Under the pieces are notes generated by a model. It did not search any database, was not told where the DNA came from, and worked only from the letters and a program-made list of their open reading frames with translations. Positions 47,633 to 57,768 of a DNA stretch of 64,000 nt are shown here, piece by piece. Where the stretch lies: contig JACRKC010000009.1 of the NCBI GenBank assembly GCA_016235555.1, forward strand, positions 41,163-105,162. The letters run 5' to 3'. The position numbers and the translations under genes were made by a program. Numbering within the stretch: position 1 is the stretch's first letter; every line of letters begins with the position of its first letter. The stretch comes from Verrucomicrobiota bacterium (GTDB taxonomy: Bacteria; Verrucomicrobiota; Verrucomicrobiia; Opitutales; Opitutaceae).

Positions 47633-50600
47633 CTACGGCGCCTCGTAGATCTCCACCAGCGCGAGGCCGGTGGTGTTGTTCGCGCCGCTCACCTGGACGG
47701 TGTAGGCGCCGGCGGGGAGGGTGACGACGAAGGCGGCGTCCTTGCTGCCGCTCGGGAGGGCGAAGGCGCCGACCTGCGTGGCGACGCTCGCGGTGGTCGT
47801 GGCGGTGGTGCCGGCGGACCAGTCGTCGTTGGTGAGGATGACGTCGCTGCTGCGGTAGATCGCGAGCTGGGGATCGGCGAGCACGCCGGTGAGGCCGAAG
47901 CTGGAGAGGGTCGGGCCGACTGCGCGGATGAGCAGCGTCTTGGCGCCCTCGCCGGCGATCACGAAGCCGGCGACGATGATGTCGCTGCCCGTGCCGACGA
48001 AGCCGCGGGTCGCGATGTTGCCGAGCTTCGCGGTGGAGGAAGCAGCGGAGTCGGCGTCGTAGATTTCGACGAGGGCGATGCCCTCCTTCGCTAAAGCTTC
48101 GGAGGGCGCGCCAGTGCTGGCCGAATACTGACCCGGAGGGAGCTCGATCAAAACGGCCGCATCGGCGCTGCCGGCGCTGAGGGCGAAGGCGCCGAGCGAG
48201 GAGGTCGTGGTGATCAGGGCGGCGAGGTTCGCGCCGGTGCCCCAGTTGTCGTTGGCGGCGACGTCGACGTAGGCGGCGGTGGCGGAATCGTAGCGTTTCA
48301 GCGTGAGCTGCGGGTCGGTGAGCACGCCGCTGACGCCGAAGGAGCCGAGGGTGGGGCCGACGTTGCGGACGAGCAGGCGCTTGGTGCCCGTGCCGGTGAC
48401 GACGAAGCCGGGGACGAGGGCGTTGGCGCCGGTGCCGGAGGTGGCGCGCGTGGCGAGGTTGGTGAGGCGGGCGCCGGAGGTGGCGGCGGCGGTGACGGTG
48501 ACTACGATGTTGTCGCTCACGGTCGTGACGCCAGCGGAGGTGACGAGGGCACGGTAGGTGCCGGCGTTGAACGTCTGGGTGCTCGGGATGGTGTAGCTCG
48601 CGGCGGTGGCGCCGGTGACGTTGACCCACTGGCCGGCGACGAGCTGCTGCCACTGATACGCGAGAGCGGCGGTGCCGGTGGCGGTCACGCGGAGGGTGGC
48701 GGTGCCGCCGGCCGTGGTGGTGATGGTGGCGGAGCTGCCGAGGGCGACGGAGATACCGCCGGCGTCGGCGGCGCCGGGGTTGCCGTTGACGGCGGAGGAG
48801 GCGCGCCAGGTGGATTTCTTACCCCAGTCGCGGGCGGCGGTGGTGGCGGCGGATTGCGTGACGAGCGAGTAGCCACCGCCGGAGGCGAGCGCGGACCACG
48901 AGGACTCGTAGCGGAAACTCAGGATGTGGACATACCACGGGGCGGGGAGCGTGAGGGAGAGGGTCTCGCCGTTGTTGTCGAGGGCGCCGGTGAACTGGCC
49001 GGGGGCGAGCGCGGCGACTGAGCCGGGGTAGCGCGCGGCGAACGCGGTGCGGTTCTTGCACACGACGGTGTAGGCGCCGGCGGCGAGCGTGGTGCCGGCG
49101 GGGAAGGTGTAGTCGAGGCCGTTGGTGAAGCGGACGCCGCTGAGGTCGAGCGGGCTCGTGCCGGTGTTGACGAGTTCGAGGTATTCATGATCGCCGGCGC
49201 TCGTGGTGGCGACGGGTTGATACATGATTTCGGTGAGGCGGAGGTTGTTCAGCAGCGTGGTGTAGGCGGCGGGCAGCGCGGTGGCGTTGGAGATGCCGGG
49301 CGTGGGGACCGTGAACGTCGCGAGCGTGGCGCCGCCGTCGGTGGTGCGGCCGGTCGAGGTGTCGGCGGGTTGCGACACGAAATCGATGCTGTCGACGAGC
49401 GCGCCGTTTTCGCCGAGCAGCCACAGGCCGTCGAAGTCGGCGTCGAGGGAGAAGGGCAGGTCGGCGCCGTAGAGAGGGAGGAATCCGCCGGCCGCGATGA
49501 AGCTGAGCGCGGGAAACGCGAAGCGGCCCGGGTGATTGGTGGTGTCGTCGGTGAGACGGGCACCCCCGAGGGCGACGGGTTGCGCGGCGGAGTTAAAGAG
49601 TTCGACGAAATCGTGGTCGACGCGGAAGGAGATGCGGCCGGCCCATTCGTTGATTTTGACGGAGTTGATCGCGCCGAGCGTGGTGGCGGTGGCGTTGGCG
49701 GCGCCGGGAGTGGGCGGGGTGAGCGCCCACGTCGCAGCGGTGGAGCCGGTGCGCGAGATCGAGAAGTCGGGGATCTGGAAGCCGAAGGTGATCGAATCGA
49801 GCAGCGCGCCGCCGCTCGCGGCGGTGTCGTAGAGGAGCACGCTGTCGCCCTTGGCATCGAGGGAGAAGCCGGTGTGCAGGCCGGGCGCGGTGGTGTCGGT
49901 GTCGGCGTAGACGGTGAGGTAGGCGCCGGCGGCGAGCGTGGTGCCGGCGGGGAAGGTGTATTTGCGGGGCGTGGCCGCGTCGTCGCTCAGGCTCTTGCCG
50001 GCGAGATCGATGGCGGCGGAGCCGGCGTTATAGAGCTCGATGATGTCGGGAAAAGTGGAGGCGTTGGCGATCTTGGTGTTGGTGGCGAGGACCTCGTTGA
50101 TCCGGAGAGCGGGGGTGGAGGTGGCGGTGAGGGTGGCGGTGCTCGTGCCGACGGAGGGCGTGATTTTCCCGGAGCCGATGAGGCCGAGCAGGTGGCTCTG
50201 GCGCGCGGTCATGAAAGACTTGATCGAAGTGCGGTAGATAGCGGGCGTCCACGCGAGGTGTGAGTCGACGAATTGGTAGAAGGGCGGATTCGGGTTCGTG
50301 GTGGTGTCGGCGTCGAAGATGGAGCCGAACATCTCGCGGATGGCGGTGAGGTATTTGGTGCGGAAGGCGGCGTGGCCGGCGCGCGTGCTGTCGCCGAGGA
50401 GCGGCTGGAGCGGGCGCATGAAGGTGTCTTGGAAACCGCCGACGGCCTGGCCGGCTTCGGTCGCGTCGTAGAGGCCCTTGGACGTGGCGGTGGTGGTATT
50501 TTCGCCGAGGCCGAACGTGGTATCGAGGTCATGCGGGACCGGGTAGAAGCGCGGGCCGGAGCCGGTGTTGACGAAGGCGCCGGCGTAATCGTCGTCCTCG

Positions 50601-52426
50601 CCGGTGGTGAGGTTTTCCTCGGCGTTAGGGAGAATCGTCATGACGGCGAGGTAGCGCGCGAGGTAGTCGAGGTCGGCGACGGTGGAGAGCGTGGTGACCT
50701 CGGCGTCGGTGAAGGGGACGCCGTTCCAGGTGCCGTTGGCGACGCTGGTCGTGGTGGCGCCGGTGAAGTGGGACGCGGCGACCTCGTTCCACACTTTCGA
50801 GAAATTCATCACGTCGGTCCAGTCGTTAGCCGCGGAGTTGTTTTGTTTCGACCAACCGCTCCACGTCAGGTCGGGGTTGGCGGGCGCGGTGGTGGGCGAG
50901 TAGGCCCAGCCGGTGATTGAAACTTTGCGGTAGAGCTGAGCCGACGTGACGAGCGGGAAGTGGTGGTCGAGGTAGTCGCCGTTGAGTTCCTCGATGCGCA
51001 CGAGCTGGCCGTGGTCGGCGGTGCTGCCGGTGGCGACGGTGTATTCGACGCCGTTGCGGCGGACCTCGATCGCGGCGGCATCGGCGGCGACGATACCGAC
51101 GGCGCGGATGGCGCGGTGGGCGAGGAACTGCACGGGGGCGCCGCGGGGGTTGATGAGGAAATCGCTGATGCCGTTCCAGCGATCGTCGGTCGGGAGCGAG
51201 ATGCGGAGAGGCTTGATGGTGTATTGGCGGCTGCTGTTGCCGCGCACGCGCATGGAGGAGAGGTAGCGGATGGTGGTCTCGTCGCCGGTGGCCGCGACGA
51301 GGGTGAAGTTGAACTGGCGGTCGCCGATGTTACCGCCCGCGCCGCCGGGGCGCCCACCGCCGGGCGTGATCGTGGTGGTGGTGCCGCCGGTGTAGGTGTT
51401 GAACGCGGCGTTTTCCGCGCCGGTGAGGATGAGGCGATACGCGGGTGAGGGGCCGGCGATGACCTCGTTGTCGACTTGGTAGACGCAATTGGCGTTCTGC
51501 CCTTCGCTGGTGGGCGCGGGCCAGGTGCGGGTGAGCGTGCCGTCGGTCGCGGAGACGTAGAACTCCACGACGGTCTTGTCCGATTTCGGATCGAGGGTGG
51601 CGGTGAAGGTGCCGGTGCCGTCGTTGAGCAGGGCGACGGTTTGAAACGCGCCGGGCGTGGCCGAGGTGGCGTCGCGCCAGTAGAGCGTGGCGGCGAGCTT
51701 CGCATCGGTGGAGCCGAGTTCGTCGGTGAGATTGGCGGAGATGGTGACGGGATCGGTGCTCGTGGGAATCGCCGGTGAGTGCTTCACGCCGGTGAGGAGC
51801 GGGGCGACGTTGGTGGCAGCGAGGGAGTTTTTTGCGCCGGGCGTGCCGCCGGCGGCGGTGGAAGCGCCCCAGTTCTGGCCGGTGTTTTTCGCGAGCGTGG
51901 CGCTGCGGCGTTCGAGCGAGGAGCCGGCGCCGTCGGCGGCGCTAACCCACGACCAGCCGCCGAGCGTGTCGCGCGTGCGCACGGCCCAATCGCCTTCGTT
52001 GGCGTAAGTGACCGAGTCGACCTCGGTGAAGGTGCCGGTGGTGGCGCCGGGCTTGGCGAGCGTGATTTTCTCGCCCTTGTTGGCAAGGGTGGCGCCGGTT
52101 TTCCACGGGCCGAGGACGGTGGCGGACGCGGCGGCGGCGTTGCCGGCTTTCAGCGCGGTGGGATTGGCGGCGACGACGAGATAACCGCCGGCGGCGAGCG
52201 TGGTGCCGGATGGAAACGTGAAGCTGGCGGCAGAGGTGAGCGACCAGCCGGAAAGGTCGGCGACGGTGGCGTCCGGATTGTGGAGTTCGATGAACTCGAG
52301 CGCGGCGTTTTCCGGGTAGCCGGTGCCCGGGCGATACATGATTTCGTTGATGACCGGGGCGGCGAAGGCGCGCGCGGCGAGCAACGAAGCGGCAAACGTG
52401 GCGGCGAGGTGGCGGAAAGGGCGCAT
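47633..52426 (-). CDS. Giant secreted CotH-kinase/lamin-tail surface protein
   Basis: A 1597-residue secreted protein. Signal peptide 1-22 (FAASLLAARAFA/A). A lamin-tail domain follows (VINEIMYRPGTGYPENAALEFIELHN…). At about 330-750 is a CotH-type kinase domain with SSMRVRGNSSRQYTIKPLRIS, LYRKVSITGW and RFYPVPHDLDTTFG (metal Asp). Three more lamin-tail domains lie near 773, 945 and 1085, an Ig-like domain near 1280-1360 and two copies of an Opitutaceae-type C-terminal domain (LATRATSGTGANALVPGFVV…; IATRGFVGTGSDIIVAGFVI…). It heads the operon with VTC, DUF4956 and HlyD. Probably a cell-surface phosphorylating protein; its substrate is unknown. Confidence 0.9.
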   Translation of the reverse strand: MRPFRHLAATFAASLLAARAFAAPVINEIMYRPGTGYPENAALEFIELHNPDATVADLSGWSLTSAASFTFPSGTTLAAGGYLVVAANPTALKAGNAAAASATVLGPWKTGATLANKGEKITLAKPGATTGTFTEVDSVTYANEGDWAVRTRDTLGGWSWVSAADGAGSSLERRSATLAKNTGQNWGASTAAGGTPGAKNSLAATNVAPLLTGVKHSPAIPTSTDPVTISANLTDELGSTDAKLAATLYWRDATSATPGAFQTVALLNDGTGTFTATLDPKSDKTVVEFYVSATDGTLTRTWPAPTSEGQNANCVYQVDNEVIAGPSPAYRLILTGAENAAFNTYTGGTTTTITPGGGRPGGAGGNIGDRQFNFTLVAATGDETTIRYLSSMRVRGNSSRQYTIKPLRISLPTDDRWNGISDFLINPRGAPVQFLAHRAIRAVGIVAADAAAIEVRRNGVEYTVATGSTADHGQLVRIEELNGDYLDHHFPLVTSAQLYRKVSITGWAYSPTTAPANPDLTWSGWSKQNNSAANDWTDVMNFSKVWNEVAASHFTGATTTSVANGTWNGVPFTDAEVTTLSTVADLDYLARYLAVMTILPNAEENLTTGEDDDYAGAFVNTGSGPRFYPVPHDLDTTFGLGENTTTATSKGLYDATEAGQAVGGFQDTFMRPLQPLLGDSTRAGHAAFRTKYLTAIREMFGSIFDADTTTNPNPPFYQFVDSHLAWTPAIYRTSIKSFMTARQSHLLGLIGSGKITPSVGTSTATLTATSTPALRINEVLATNTKIANASTFPDIIELYNAGSAAIDLAGKSLSDDAATPRKYTFPAGTTLAAGAYLTVYADTDTTAPGLHTGFSLDAKGDSVLLYDTAASGGALLDSITFGFQIPDFSISRTGSTAATWALTPPTPGAANATATTLGAINSVKINEWAGRISFRVDHDFVELFNSAAQPVALGGARLTDDTTNHPGRFAFPALSFIAAGGFLPLYGADLPFSLDADFDGLWLLGENGALVDSIDFVSQPADTSTGRTTDGGATLATFTVPTPGISNATALPAAYTTLLNNLRLTEIMYQPVATTSAGDHEYLELVNTGTSPLDLSGVRFTNGLDYTFPAGTTLAAGAYTVVCKNRTAFAARYPGSVAALAPGQFTGALDNNGETLSLTLPAPWYVHILSFRYESSWSALASGGGYSLVTQSAATTAARDWGKKSTWRASSAVNGNPGAADAGGISVALGSSATITTTAGGTATLRVTATGTAALAYQWQQLVAGQWVNVTGATAASYTIPSTQTFNAGTYRALVTSAGVTTVSDNIVVTVTAAATSGARLTNLATRATSGTGANALVPGFVVTGTGTKRLLVRNVGPTLGSFGVSGVLTDPQLTLKRYDSATAAYVDVAANDNWGTGANLAALITTTSSLGAFALSAGSADAAVLIELPPGQYSASTGAPSEALAKEGIALVEIYDADSAASSTAKLGNIATRGFVGTGSDIIVAGFVIAGEGAKTLLIRAVGPTLSSFGLTGVLADPQLAIYRSSDVILTNDDWSAGTTATTTASVATQVGAFALPSGSKDAAFVVTLPAGAYTVQVSGANNTTGLALVEIYEAP

Positions 52427-52638
52427 AAGCGAATCGGGTGGTGCACGGGTAGGACTCGCGCGCCCGGGAATCGGTCATGCGTTTGTGATGATGCGGTGAC
52501 GGTGCGGGATGAAGGCGGGGTTTTTTGCCGTGAATGGTGTCGCCGCGGTCACGTGTGCGGCGTCAAGCGCGTCGGGCGGCGGTGTGGCCGGGGGCATGGC
52601 CGATTTTTGCACCGGTCCAAGCGAAGAGACCTGAATTT

Positions 52639-53330
52639 CTTAACCACGGATGAACACGGATGAACACGGATAACGGTCCGGTTGGGTGGCTCCATCCGTC
52701 GACAGAATTTTCACCGCGGATCGCGCGGATTTCACGGATGGCTATGAGATGCGGCCAAGTTATCCGCGCCATCAGCGTAATCCGCGGTCTATGGTTTCGG
52801 GTTGGAACCTTCGGTTGCGGCGGAGCGATGCCAGGCGAATCTGAACGACCATGCCGGAGGAGCGCGCAGCTCAAACAAAACAACTAAACAGGAAGGTCGG
52901 AAAGGACGGGAAGAATCCGGTCATACCAGTTACGTCTCACTTTTGGTCTCTTGGTAGGGGCGTCGCTTGACGACGCCGCGCTGCGCAACCCGGGCGCCGA
53001 CAAGCGGCGCCCCTACAGTCCAGATTCGAGCCATTTCTGCGCTTTCCGATCTTTCCGGCCTTCCTGTTCAGATCGTGCGGGTGCGGCAGAGCCGCGCCGG
53101 GGCAGCGACACCGAGATTTCGTGGGGTGTCGCCGCGAGCGTGACAGACTGGGTGAGAACGCGACGGTGGTAGCGGAAAGCGTGAGCTTTTCGCCCGAACG
53201 CGGGCCAAAGCCCACGAAAACCTCACGGTTTCCGCTACACTTCGCGCAGCTGAACGAATGCCGCCGGGTAATCACACAGTCTGCTGAACGAGTGGCTCCC
53301 ACTCGCTCACGCTCGCGGCTACCCGGCGTT
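52639..53330. repeat. Gene-free kilobase packed with palindromic elements
   Basis: No gene is seen from 52427 to 53428. Contents: a half arm CACGGATGAACACGGATGAA at 52640-52670; palindrome 52713-52788 (ACCGCGGATCGCGCGGAT to ATCCGCGGT ends); nested element 52887-53068 with outer arms AACAGGAAGGTCGGAAAG and CTTTCCGGCCTTCCTGTT (type of 6297-6375) around inner 52954-53016 (GTAGGGGCG to CGCCCCTAC); palindrome 53169-53238 (GTAGCGGAAAGCGTGAG to TCCGCTAC); and a partial CGAGTGG/CCACTCG element near 53290-53325. Confidence 0.8.
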
Positions 53331-53428
53331 GCGCTGGCACGTTGCTACCGGGGCGCGGCGCCAGGTGATCCGCGGTGAAACTCCGTCCTCTTGCTTCTGG
53401 CCGCGCGCGGAGCGCACGGCCCACCTGT

Positions 53429-56400
53429 TCAGAAGTTGCCTTTGATGCCGAACTGGAAGTTCACGCCGTATTCGCCTTCGCTGGCGAACTTCACATAACG
53501 CGGGCTGCCGATGGCGTAGGCGTAGTTCTGGTCGCGGTTGTTGAAGAGGTTTCTCACCGTGAAGTAGAGGCCGTAGCGGGCGTTGAGGCGGTAGTCGCCG
53601 GAGAGATCGAGGCGGAGGCGCTCGGCCTGGTAGTTCCAGCCGGCGGCGCCGATGTTGCCGGCGGCGATGGTGCCGACGCGCTTTTTGCCGACGAGGGTCC
53701 ACTTGGCGTAGAGCGAGAGCGGGCGGCGGTTGTAGTTCACGCCCCAGTTGATGAGCTTGGGCGTGAAGCCGCGGAAATCGGCCTCGGCGGGGCTGCGGTT
53801 GCGCACGAGCGTGGCGTTGGCGAAGACGCGGATCGAGCGCGCGAACCCGAGCTGGGTGAACATGCTGAGCGGCGCGTTGACGTCGAATTCCCAGCCGTTG
53901 ATGTGCGTGATGCCGGGGACGTTGACGGGAGCGTTGACCTGATAACCGACAAACTCCTCGCCGAGGTCGAGGGTCCGGAGGAAGTCCTCGGTCGCGAGGA
54001 AGTTCTGGGTCGAGAAGGTGTTGGTGATCTGGCGGCGGTAGAAGCCGGCGGAGAGGACGGCGCCGTTGCTCGGGTAATACTCGAGGCGGACGTCGCCGGA
54101 GTTGGCCGTCCACGGCTTGAGCGCGGGGTTCTTGGTGGTGATGGTGCCGAGGGCGGCGCCGGTCGCGTTGCTCTCGGGGTTGAAGTCGACCTGGTTGACG
54201 GTGGTCGAGCCGAGGATGTTGCCGAAGTCGGGCCGGCCGACGGCCTGGGCGAGGCCGAGGCGGGCCTGCACGTTTTCCGTGAAGTTGTAGGTGGCGTTGA
54301 GGCTGGGGTAGTAGCCGCCGTATTGCTTGCTGAGCGTGGCGCCGAGCTTTTGGTAAACGAGCGCGTCCTCGGCGATGCCGTTGGCGATGCCCTCGGGCGT
54401 GGTCGTGTTGATGGTGTTGGCGGCGTAGATCAGGATCGGGCGCCGGTTGGCGTCGAGGATCAGGTTGCCGGCGGCGTCCTTGCGGTAGCGCGCGTTGTTG
54501 TCCTGGAGGACAGCGCGACCCTTGTCGGTGGTGCGCTCGTAGCGGACGCCGGTCACGACGCGGAGTCGGTTGCGGAAGAAGGAAAAGTCGCCCATGAGAA
54601 ACAGCGCGTCCTGCCGCTCGGTGATTTGGATGGGCGAGGTGAGCGTGGTGCGGATGTCAGTGCGGAGGTTGGTCTGGGTGTTGAACCAAGTCGGGTTGGT
54701 CTCGTAGAGCTGCCAGGCGCGCCGGCCGCTGGGGAACTGCACCTGCTGGAGGCCGCGCGGCTCGGGGAAGGAGAGCATCGCCTGGTTGAGCAGGCTGAAG
54801 GGTGTGCGGGTGAAGGACTCGTCGGGTGCATTGGCGGCGGTGACGCCGTCCGGTCCGACGTAGACGGGATTGAAGGAGCTGTTGCGCGCGGCGCGGTAGG
54901 TCTCGGCGCTGGAGCCGCCGATCTTCAGGGAGAAGGGCACGCGCTCGTTGAAGAACTTCCGTTTGGCGTCGAAGCGGGCGCTCTTCGCGGTGCTGTCGTT
55001 GTCGCGCGTGCCGTTGCCGCCGTTGAGGAAGAACGTGTAGTTGTTGAGATCGAAGGGATCGACGACCTGGCCGGCCGCGTTGCGCACCGTGATCTTGCCG
55101 GGGAGGTATTGGGAGTAGCCGTCGAAATCGACGGTGGCGGCCTGGATGCGACCCGACGCCGTCTCGAACTGGCGGTGGGAGATTGCGCGGTAAGTCTGAT
55201 CGGAGAAATTATAGCCGGCGGAGCCGGTGAAATCCCATAGCGAGCCGGTGTGGCGCCAGTTGAGGCGGAAGACGTTGTTGCGGACGCGCACGTAGCGGGC
55301 GGTGTTGGCGACCTGCGCGGCGCCAGCGCCGGTGCGACCGTGGGTGAAGTTGTCGCTCCAGGAGAACGGGTTGGTGCCGGCGTTGATCGTGAAGTTGTGT
55401 TGCTCGTAGTCCTGCACGAGCCAGTTGCTCGACGTGGAAAACGACAGCACGTCGACCGGCGTGGCTTTCCAGTCGAACCGTGTGCCGATGGCGTAGCGGT
55501 GCTCGTAGACCGGGAAGACGTTGTAAACGAGGCTCGTCAGGTAGGGATTGTCGACGGTGGCGCGCAGCGGGTCGGGCGGCGGGTTGGAGGCGGGCGTGGT
55601 GGCGGTGCTGAAGTTGCGGTTGATGCGACGCGCGGAGCCGAACTGATCGTTTTTGGTGGCGTTGATCGAGAAGCCGAAGGTCTTCGAGACGGGCACGGTG
55701 TAGGCGAAGTCGAAGTCGGGCTGGTAGTGGTAGGTCATCTTCTGGTCGTCGCCGTCGCCCGCGCCGGACATGCGGCGGAAGTTAAACTCGTGGGAGTTTT
55801 GGTTCACGTAGACCTTGAAGCGCAGCTCGGGACGGCTGGCCTCGAACGCGGTGCGGCTGACCATGTTGATGCCGCCGGCGAGGGAGGCGGGCATGTCGGG
55901 CGTGGGGACCTTGTAGATTTCGACGCGCTGGGCGTTGCTGAGGGAGAAGGCTTGGAGGAGCGTGTTGCGCGTCGGGTTGCCGGAGCCCGCGGCGTTCACG
56001 TCGTCGCCGTCGAGGGCGATGTTGGTGTAAGCCGACGGCAGACCGCGGAGGCCGATCTGCACGGAGTTCATCTGGTCGGTGCCGACGTCGACGCCGGGGA
56101 GAAACTTCACGAACTCGCCGAGGTTGTTCTGGATGACGTCGCCGAGGGCGTCGGTGGCGAGCACGGTCTTGATGCCGGCGGCGAAGCGCTGCTCGTTGAT
56201 CGCGATGGTCGCGGCGTTGGTCTCGCGCGCGGTGCCGACGACGAAGGCGTCGAGTTTCACGGCATCGCCGGCGGACGCGACCGTGGGCTTGTCCGCGGAC
56301 AGGAGGGCAAAGTCGCGCTGCACGGTTTCGCCGGCCGCGAGGCTTACGGTCACGGTCTGCGGCGCGAGGCCGGTCGAAAAGACGGTGAGCGTGACGTTGC

Positions 56401-56641
56401 CGGGCGGGAGACCGGTGAGACGATATTCGCCGAACGCATCGGTGAACGCTTCGCGGCTGGTGCCGGCGATGGTAACGCGGGCGTTTTCGAGCGCGAGGCC
56501 GGCAGCCTTGTTCTGCACCCGGCCGGTGAGGGTGCTGGTGGCCGTGGGCTGGGCAACGGCGGCGGCGGCCGCGAACAAGACGAGCGCGAGCGCCGTCGCG
56601 ATCCGGCGCAAGGCGCCGCAGGAGGCAGGAGACGAGTGCAT
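53429..56641 (-). CDS. Large TonB-dependent receptor with carboxypeptidase-regulatory-like domain
   Basis: A 1070-residue receptor. ATG 56641 gives a signal peptide (IATALALVLFAAAAAVAQ). Residues about 30-110 form a CarboxypepD_reg-like beta sandwich (LTGRVQNKAAGLALENARVTIAGTSREAFTDAFGEYRLTGLPPG). The plug has DVIQNNLGEFVKFLPGVDVGTDQMNSVQIGLRGLPSAYTNIALDGDDV and GINMVSRTAFEASRPELRFK. The barrel ends in FGIKGNF with terminal Phe. This layout belongs to the large polysaccharide-type receptors abundant in verrucomicrobia. No adjacent enzyme gene points to a substrate. The gene stands alone between repeat clusters. Confidence 0.92.
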   Translation of the reverse strand: MHSSPASCGALRRIATALALVLFAAAAAVAQPTATSTLTGRVQNKAAGLALENARVTIAGTSREAFTDAFGEYRLTGLPPGNVTLTVFSTGLAPQTVTVSLAAGETVQRDFALLSADKPTVASAGDAVKLDAFVVGTARETNAATIAINEQRFAAGIKTVLATDALGDVIQNNLGEFVKFLPGVDVGTDQMNSVQIGLRGLPSAYTNIALDGDDVNAAGSGNPTRNTLLQAFSLSNAQRVEIYKVPTPDMPASLAGGINMVSRTAFEASRPELRFKVYVNQNSHEFNFRRMSGAGDGDDQKMTYHYQPDFDFAYTVPVSKTFGFSINATKNDQFGSARRINRNFSTATTPASNPPPDPLRATVDNPYLTSLVYNVFPVYEHRYAIGTRFDWKATPVDVLSFSTSSNWLVQDYEQHNFTINAGTNPFSWSDNFTHGRTGAGAAQVANTARYVRVRNNVFRLNWRHTGSLWDFTGSAGYNFSDQTYRAISHRQFETASGRIQAATVDFDGYSQYLPGKITVRNAAGQVVDPFDLNNYTFFLNGGNGTRDNDSTAKSARFDAKRKFFNERVPFSLKIGGSSAETYRAARNSSFNPVYVGPDGVTAANAPDESFTRTPFSLLNQAMLSFPEPRGLQQVQFPSGRRAWQLYETNPTWFNTQTNLRTDIRTTLTSPIQITERQDALFLMGDFSFFRNRLRVVTGVRYERTTDKGRAVLQDNNARYRKDAAGNLILDANRRPILIYAANTINTTTPEGIANGIAEDALVYQKLGATLSKQYGGYYPSLNATYNFTENVQARLGLAQAVGRPDFGNILGSTTVNQVDFNPESNATGAALGTITTKNPALKPWTANSGDVRLEYYPSNGAVLSAGFYRRQITNTFSTQNFLATEDFLRTLDLGEEFVGYQVNAPVNVPGITHINGWEFDVNAPLSMFTQLGFARSIRVFANATLVRNRSPAEADFRGFTPKLINWGVNYNRRPLSLYAKWTLVGKKRVGTIAAGNIGAAGWNYQAERLRLDLSGDYRLNARYGLYFTVRNLFNNRDQNYAYAIGSPRYVKFASEGEYGVNFQFGIKGNF

Positions 56642-56733
56642 GGTGGGAAGGGTCCGCGCCAATCTACGGCAGCGGGGTGACGACGGAAATCACGCAGTGG
56701 ATCAAAGTCATACAAAAAATGCCCGCGGCCGCG

Positions 56734-56870
56734 GTGTAACTCAAACTGAGGTCAGTTCTCGAATGCCTCGGTGGTAGCGGCGGCTTATCACCGCCGGCGT
56801 GGCGCCAAGGGGATACGTTCGGCGGTCATAGATCGCCGCTACAAATCACTGACCTCCGTTTGAGTCACAC
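56734..56870. repeat. About 137-bp palindromic element, copy B
   Basis: Begins GTGTAACTCAAACTGAGGTCAG and ends CTGACCTCCGTTTGAGTCACAC in inverse, with a GTAGCGGCGG…CCGCTAC core and the same central GGCGTGGCGCCAAGGGGAT as copy A at 43450-43587. It sits between the TonB receptor start and the DUF5069 gene. Confidence 0.85.
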
Positions 56871-56938
56871 TCCGCGGGCCGGAAACGAACCGGATTTTGA
56901 GATTGAGTCGGGCCGCCTTCCGGCCGGGCCTGTTTTTC

Positions 56939-57400
56939 ATGCCCTCGAAACCCATTCCCGGATCCAGCGGCGATGTGCTCACGACTTTGCCGTCGGCCTA
57001 CGTGCCGCACGCAGCGACGGGGCTGCTGCACCTGCCGCGTTTCCTGGCGAAGTGCCGCTACGTGAAGCAGCACGGCGCGCTCCCGCCGAGCTACGCGAAG
57101 AACTACAAGCGCGGGTGCGATCGCTTTCTGAGCCAGCACCTCGGCATCGATCCAGCGGCGGTGGAGAAGATCGTGTTCGAATCGGCGACCGACGAGGAAA
57201 TCGAGGCGAAGTTGAAGACGCTCCTGCCCGCCGACGTGCGGGCGGCGGCGTGGAACCGCCGCTACGTGCAGATGGGCATGACCGAGGCCGGCCGCGAGTT
57301 CATGGCGAAGGCGCTCGCCGCGATGGGCTGCGCGGCCCGCGTCGAGGAAATCAAGAGCGTGCCGGACTTGATGGAGTTCGACGAAGGGCGGATCGAGTAG
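56939..57400 (+). CDS. DUF5069 domain protein
   Basis: A 153-residue cytoplasmic protein: LPSAYVPHAATGLLHLPRFLAKCRYVKQHGALPPSYAKNYKRGCDRFLSQHLGID, then DEEIEAKLKTLL, WNRRYVQMGMTEAGREF and the end VPDLMEFDEGRIE. The order (LP-R-LAK-R, Y-x-x-N, D-x-FL, W-N) is that of DUF5069, a small family of unknown function frequent in PVC bacteria. Its last 46 bp (57355-57400) recur, 43 identical by eye, at 63801-63846 after the response regulator. Confidence 0.82.
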   Translation: MPSKPIPGSSGDVLTTLPSAYVPHAATGLLHLPRFLAKCRYVKQHGALPPSYAKNYKRGCDRFLSQHLGIDPAAVEKIVFESATDEEIEAKLKTLLPADVRAAAWNRRYVQMGMTEAGREFMAKALAAMGCAARVEEIKSVPDLMEFDEGRIE

Positions 57401-57508
57401 AGGTTTTCAACCCAGAGAACGCGGAGCACACAGAGGAGGAGCTGCGTGGCCTCCGGGTGACACGGTTCGAGCTTCGTGTTGCGCCGCGGCGAATTCGCCC
57501 AGACAGAT

Positions 57509-57583
57509 TGGCCACAAAAAGCACAAGAGGGCACAAAAACAGAGGCTCCTTTTTTTTGCGCCTTTTTGCGCTTTTTGTGGCCA
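57509..57583. repeat. Palindromic repeat (TGGCCACAAAAAG type)
   Basis: Starts TGGCCACAAAAAGCACAAG and ends GCGCTTTTTGTGGCCA. Same type as the one within the histidine kinase gene (62631-62702). The remaining gap between 57401 and 57768 holds no recognised gene. Confidence 0.85.
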
Positions 57584-57768
57584 TCCCCTCCGTGGTTTTG
57601 ATTTAGCTGCGGCTCGGTCACGCAGGGTATGAGCTTCCGCCGAATGGTGCCCAAAGGCCAGATGCGCGCTGGCCAAATCGACGGAAAGGAAATGTGCTGG
57701 TCACACAGCGGTAACATTTCCCCGCCAAGGTAGCCCTCGTAATCAACCACCCAACGAAGGCACCTCTC

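Noticed and set aside
52427..53428. Possible CRISPR array because of many repeated units in a gene-free kilobase
   Set aside because: The units are inverted, of different types and unevenly spaced; there are no regular direct repeats with unique spacers and no cas gene.
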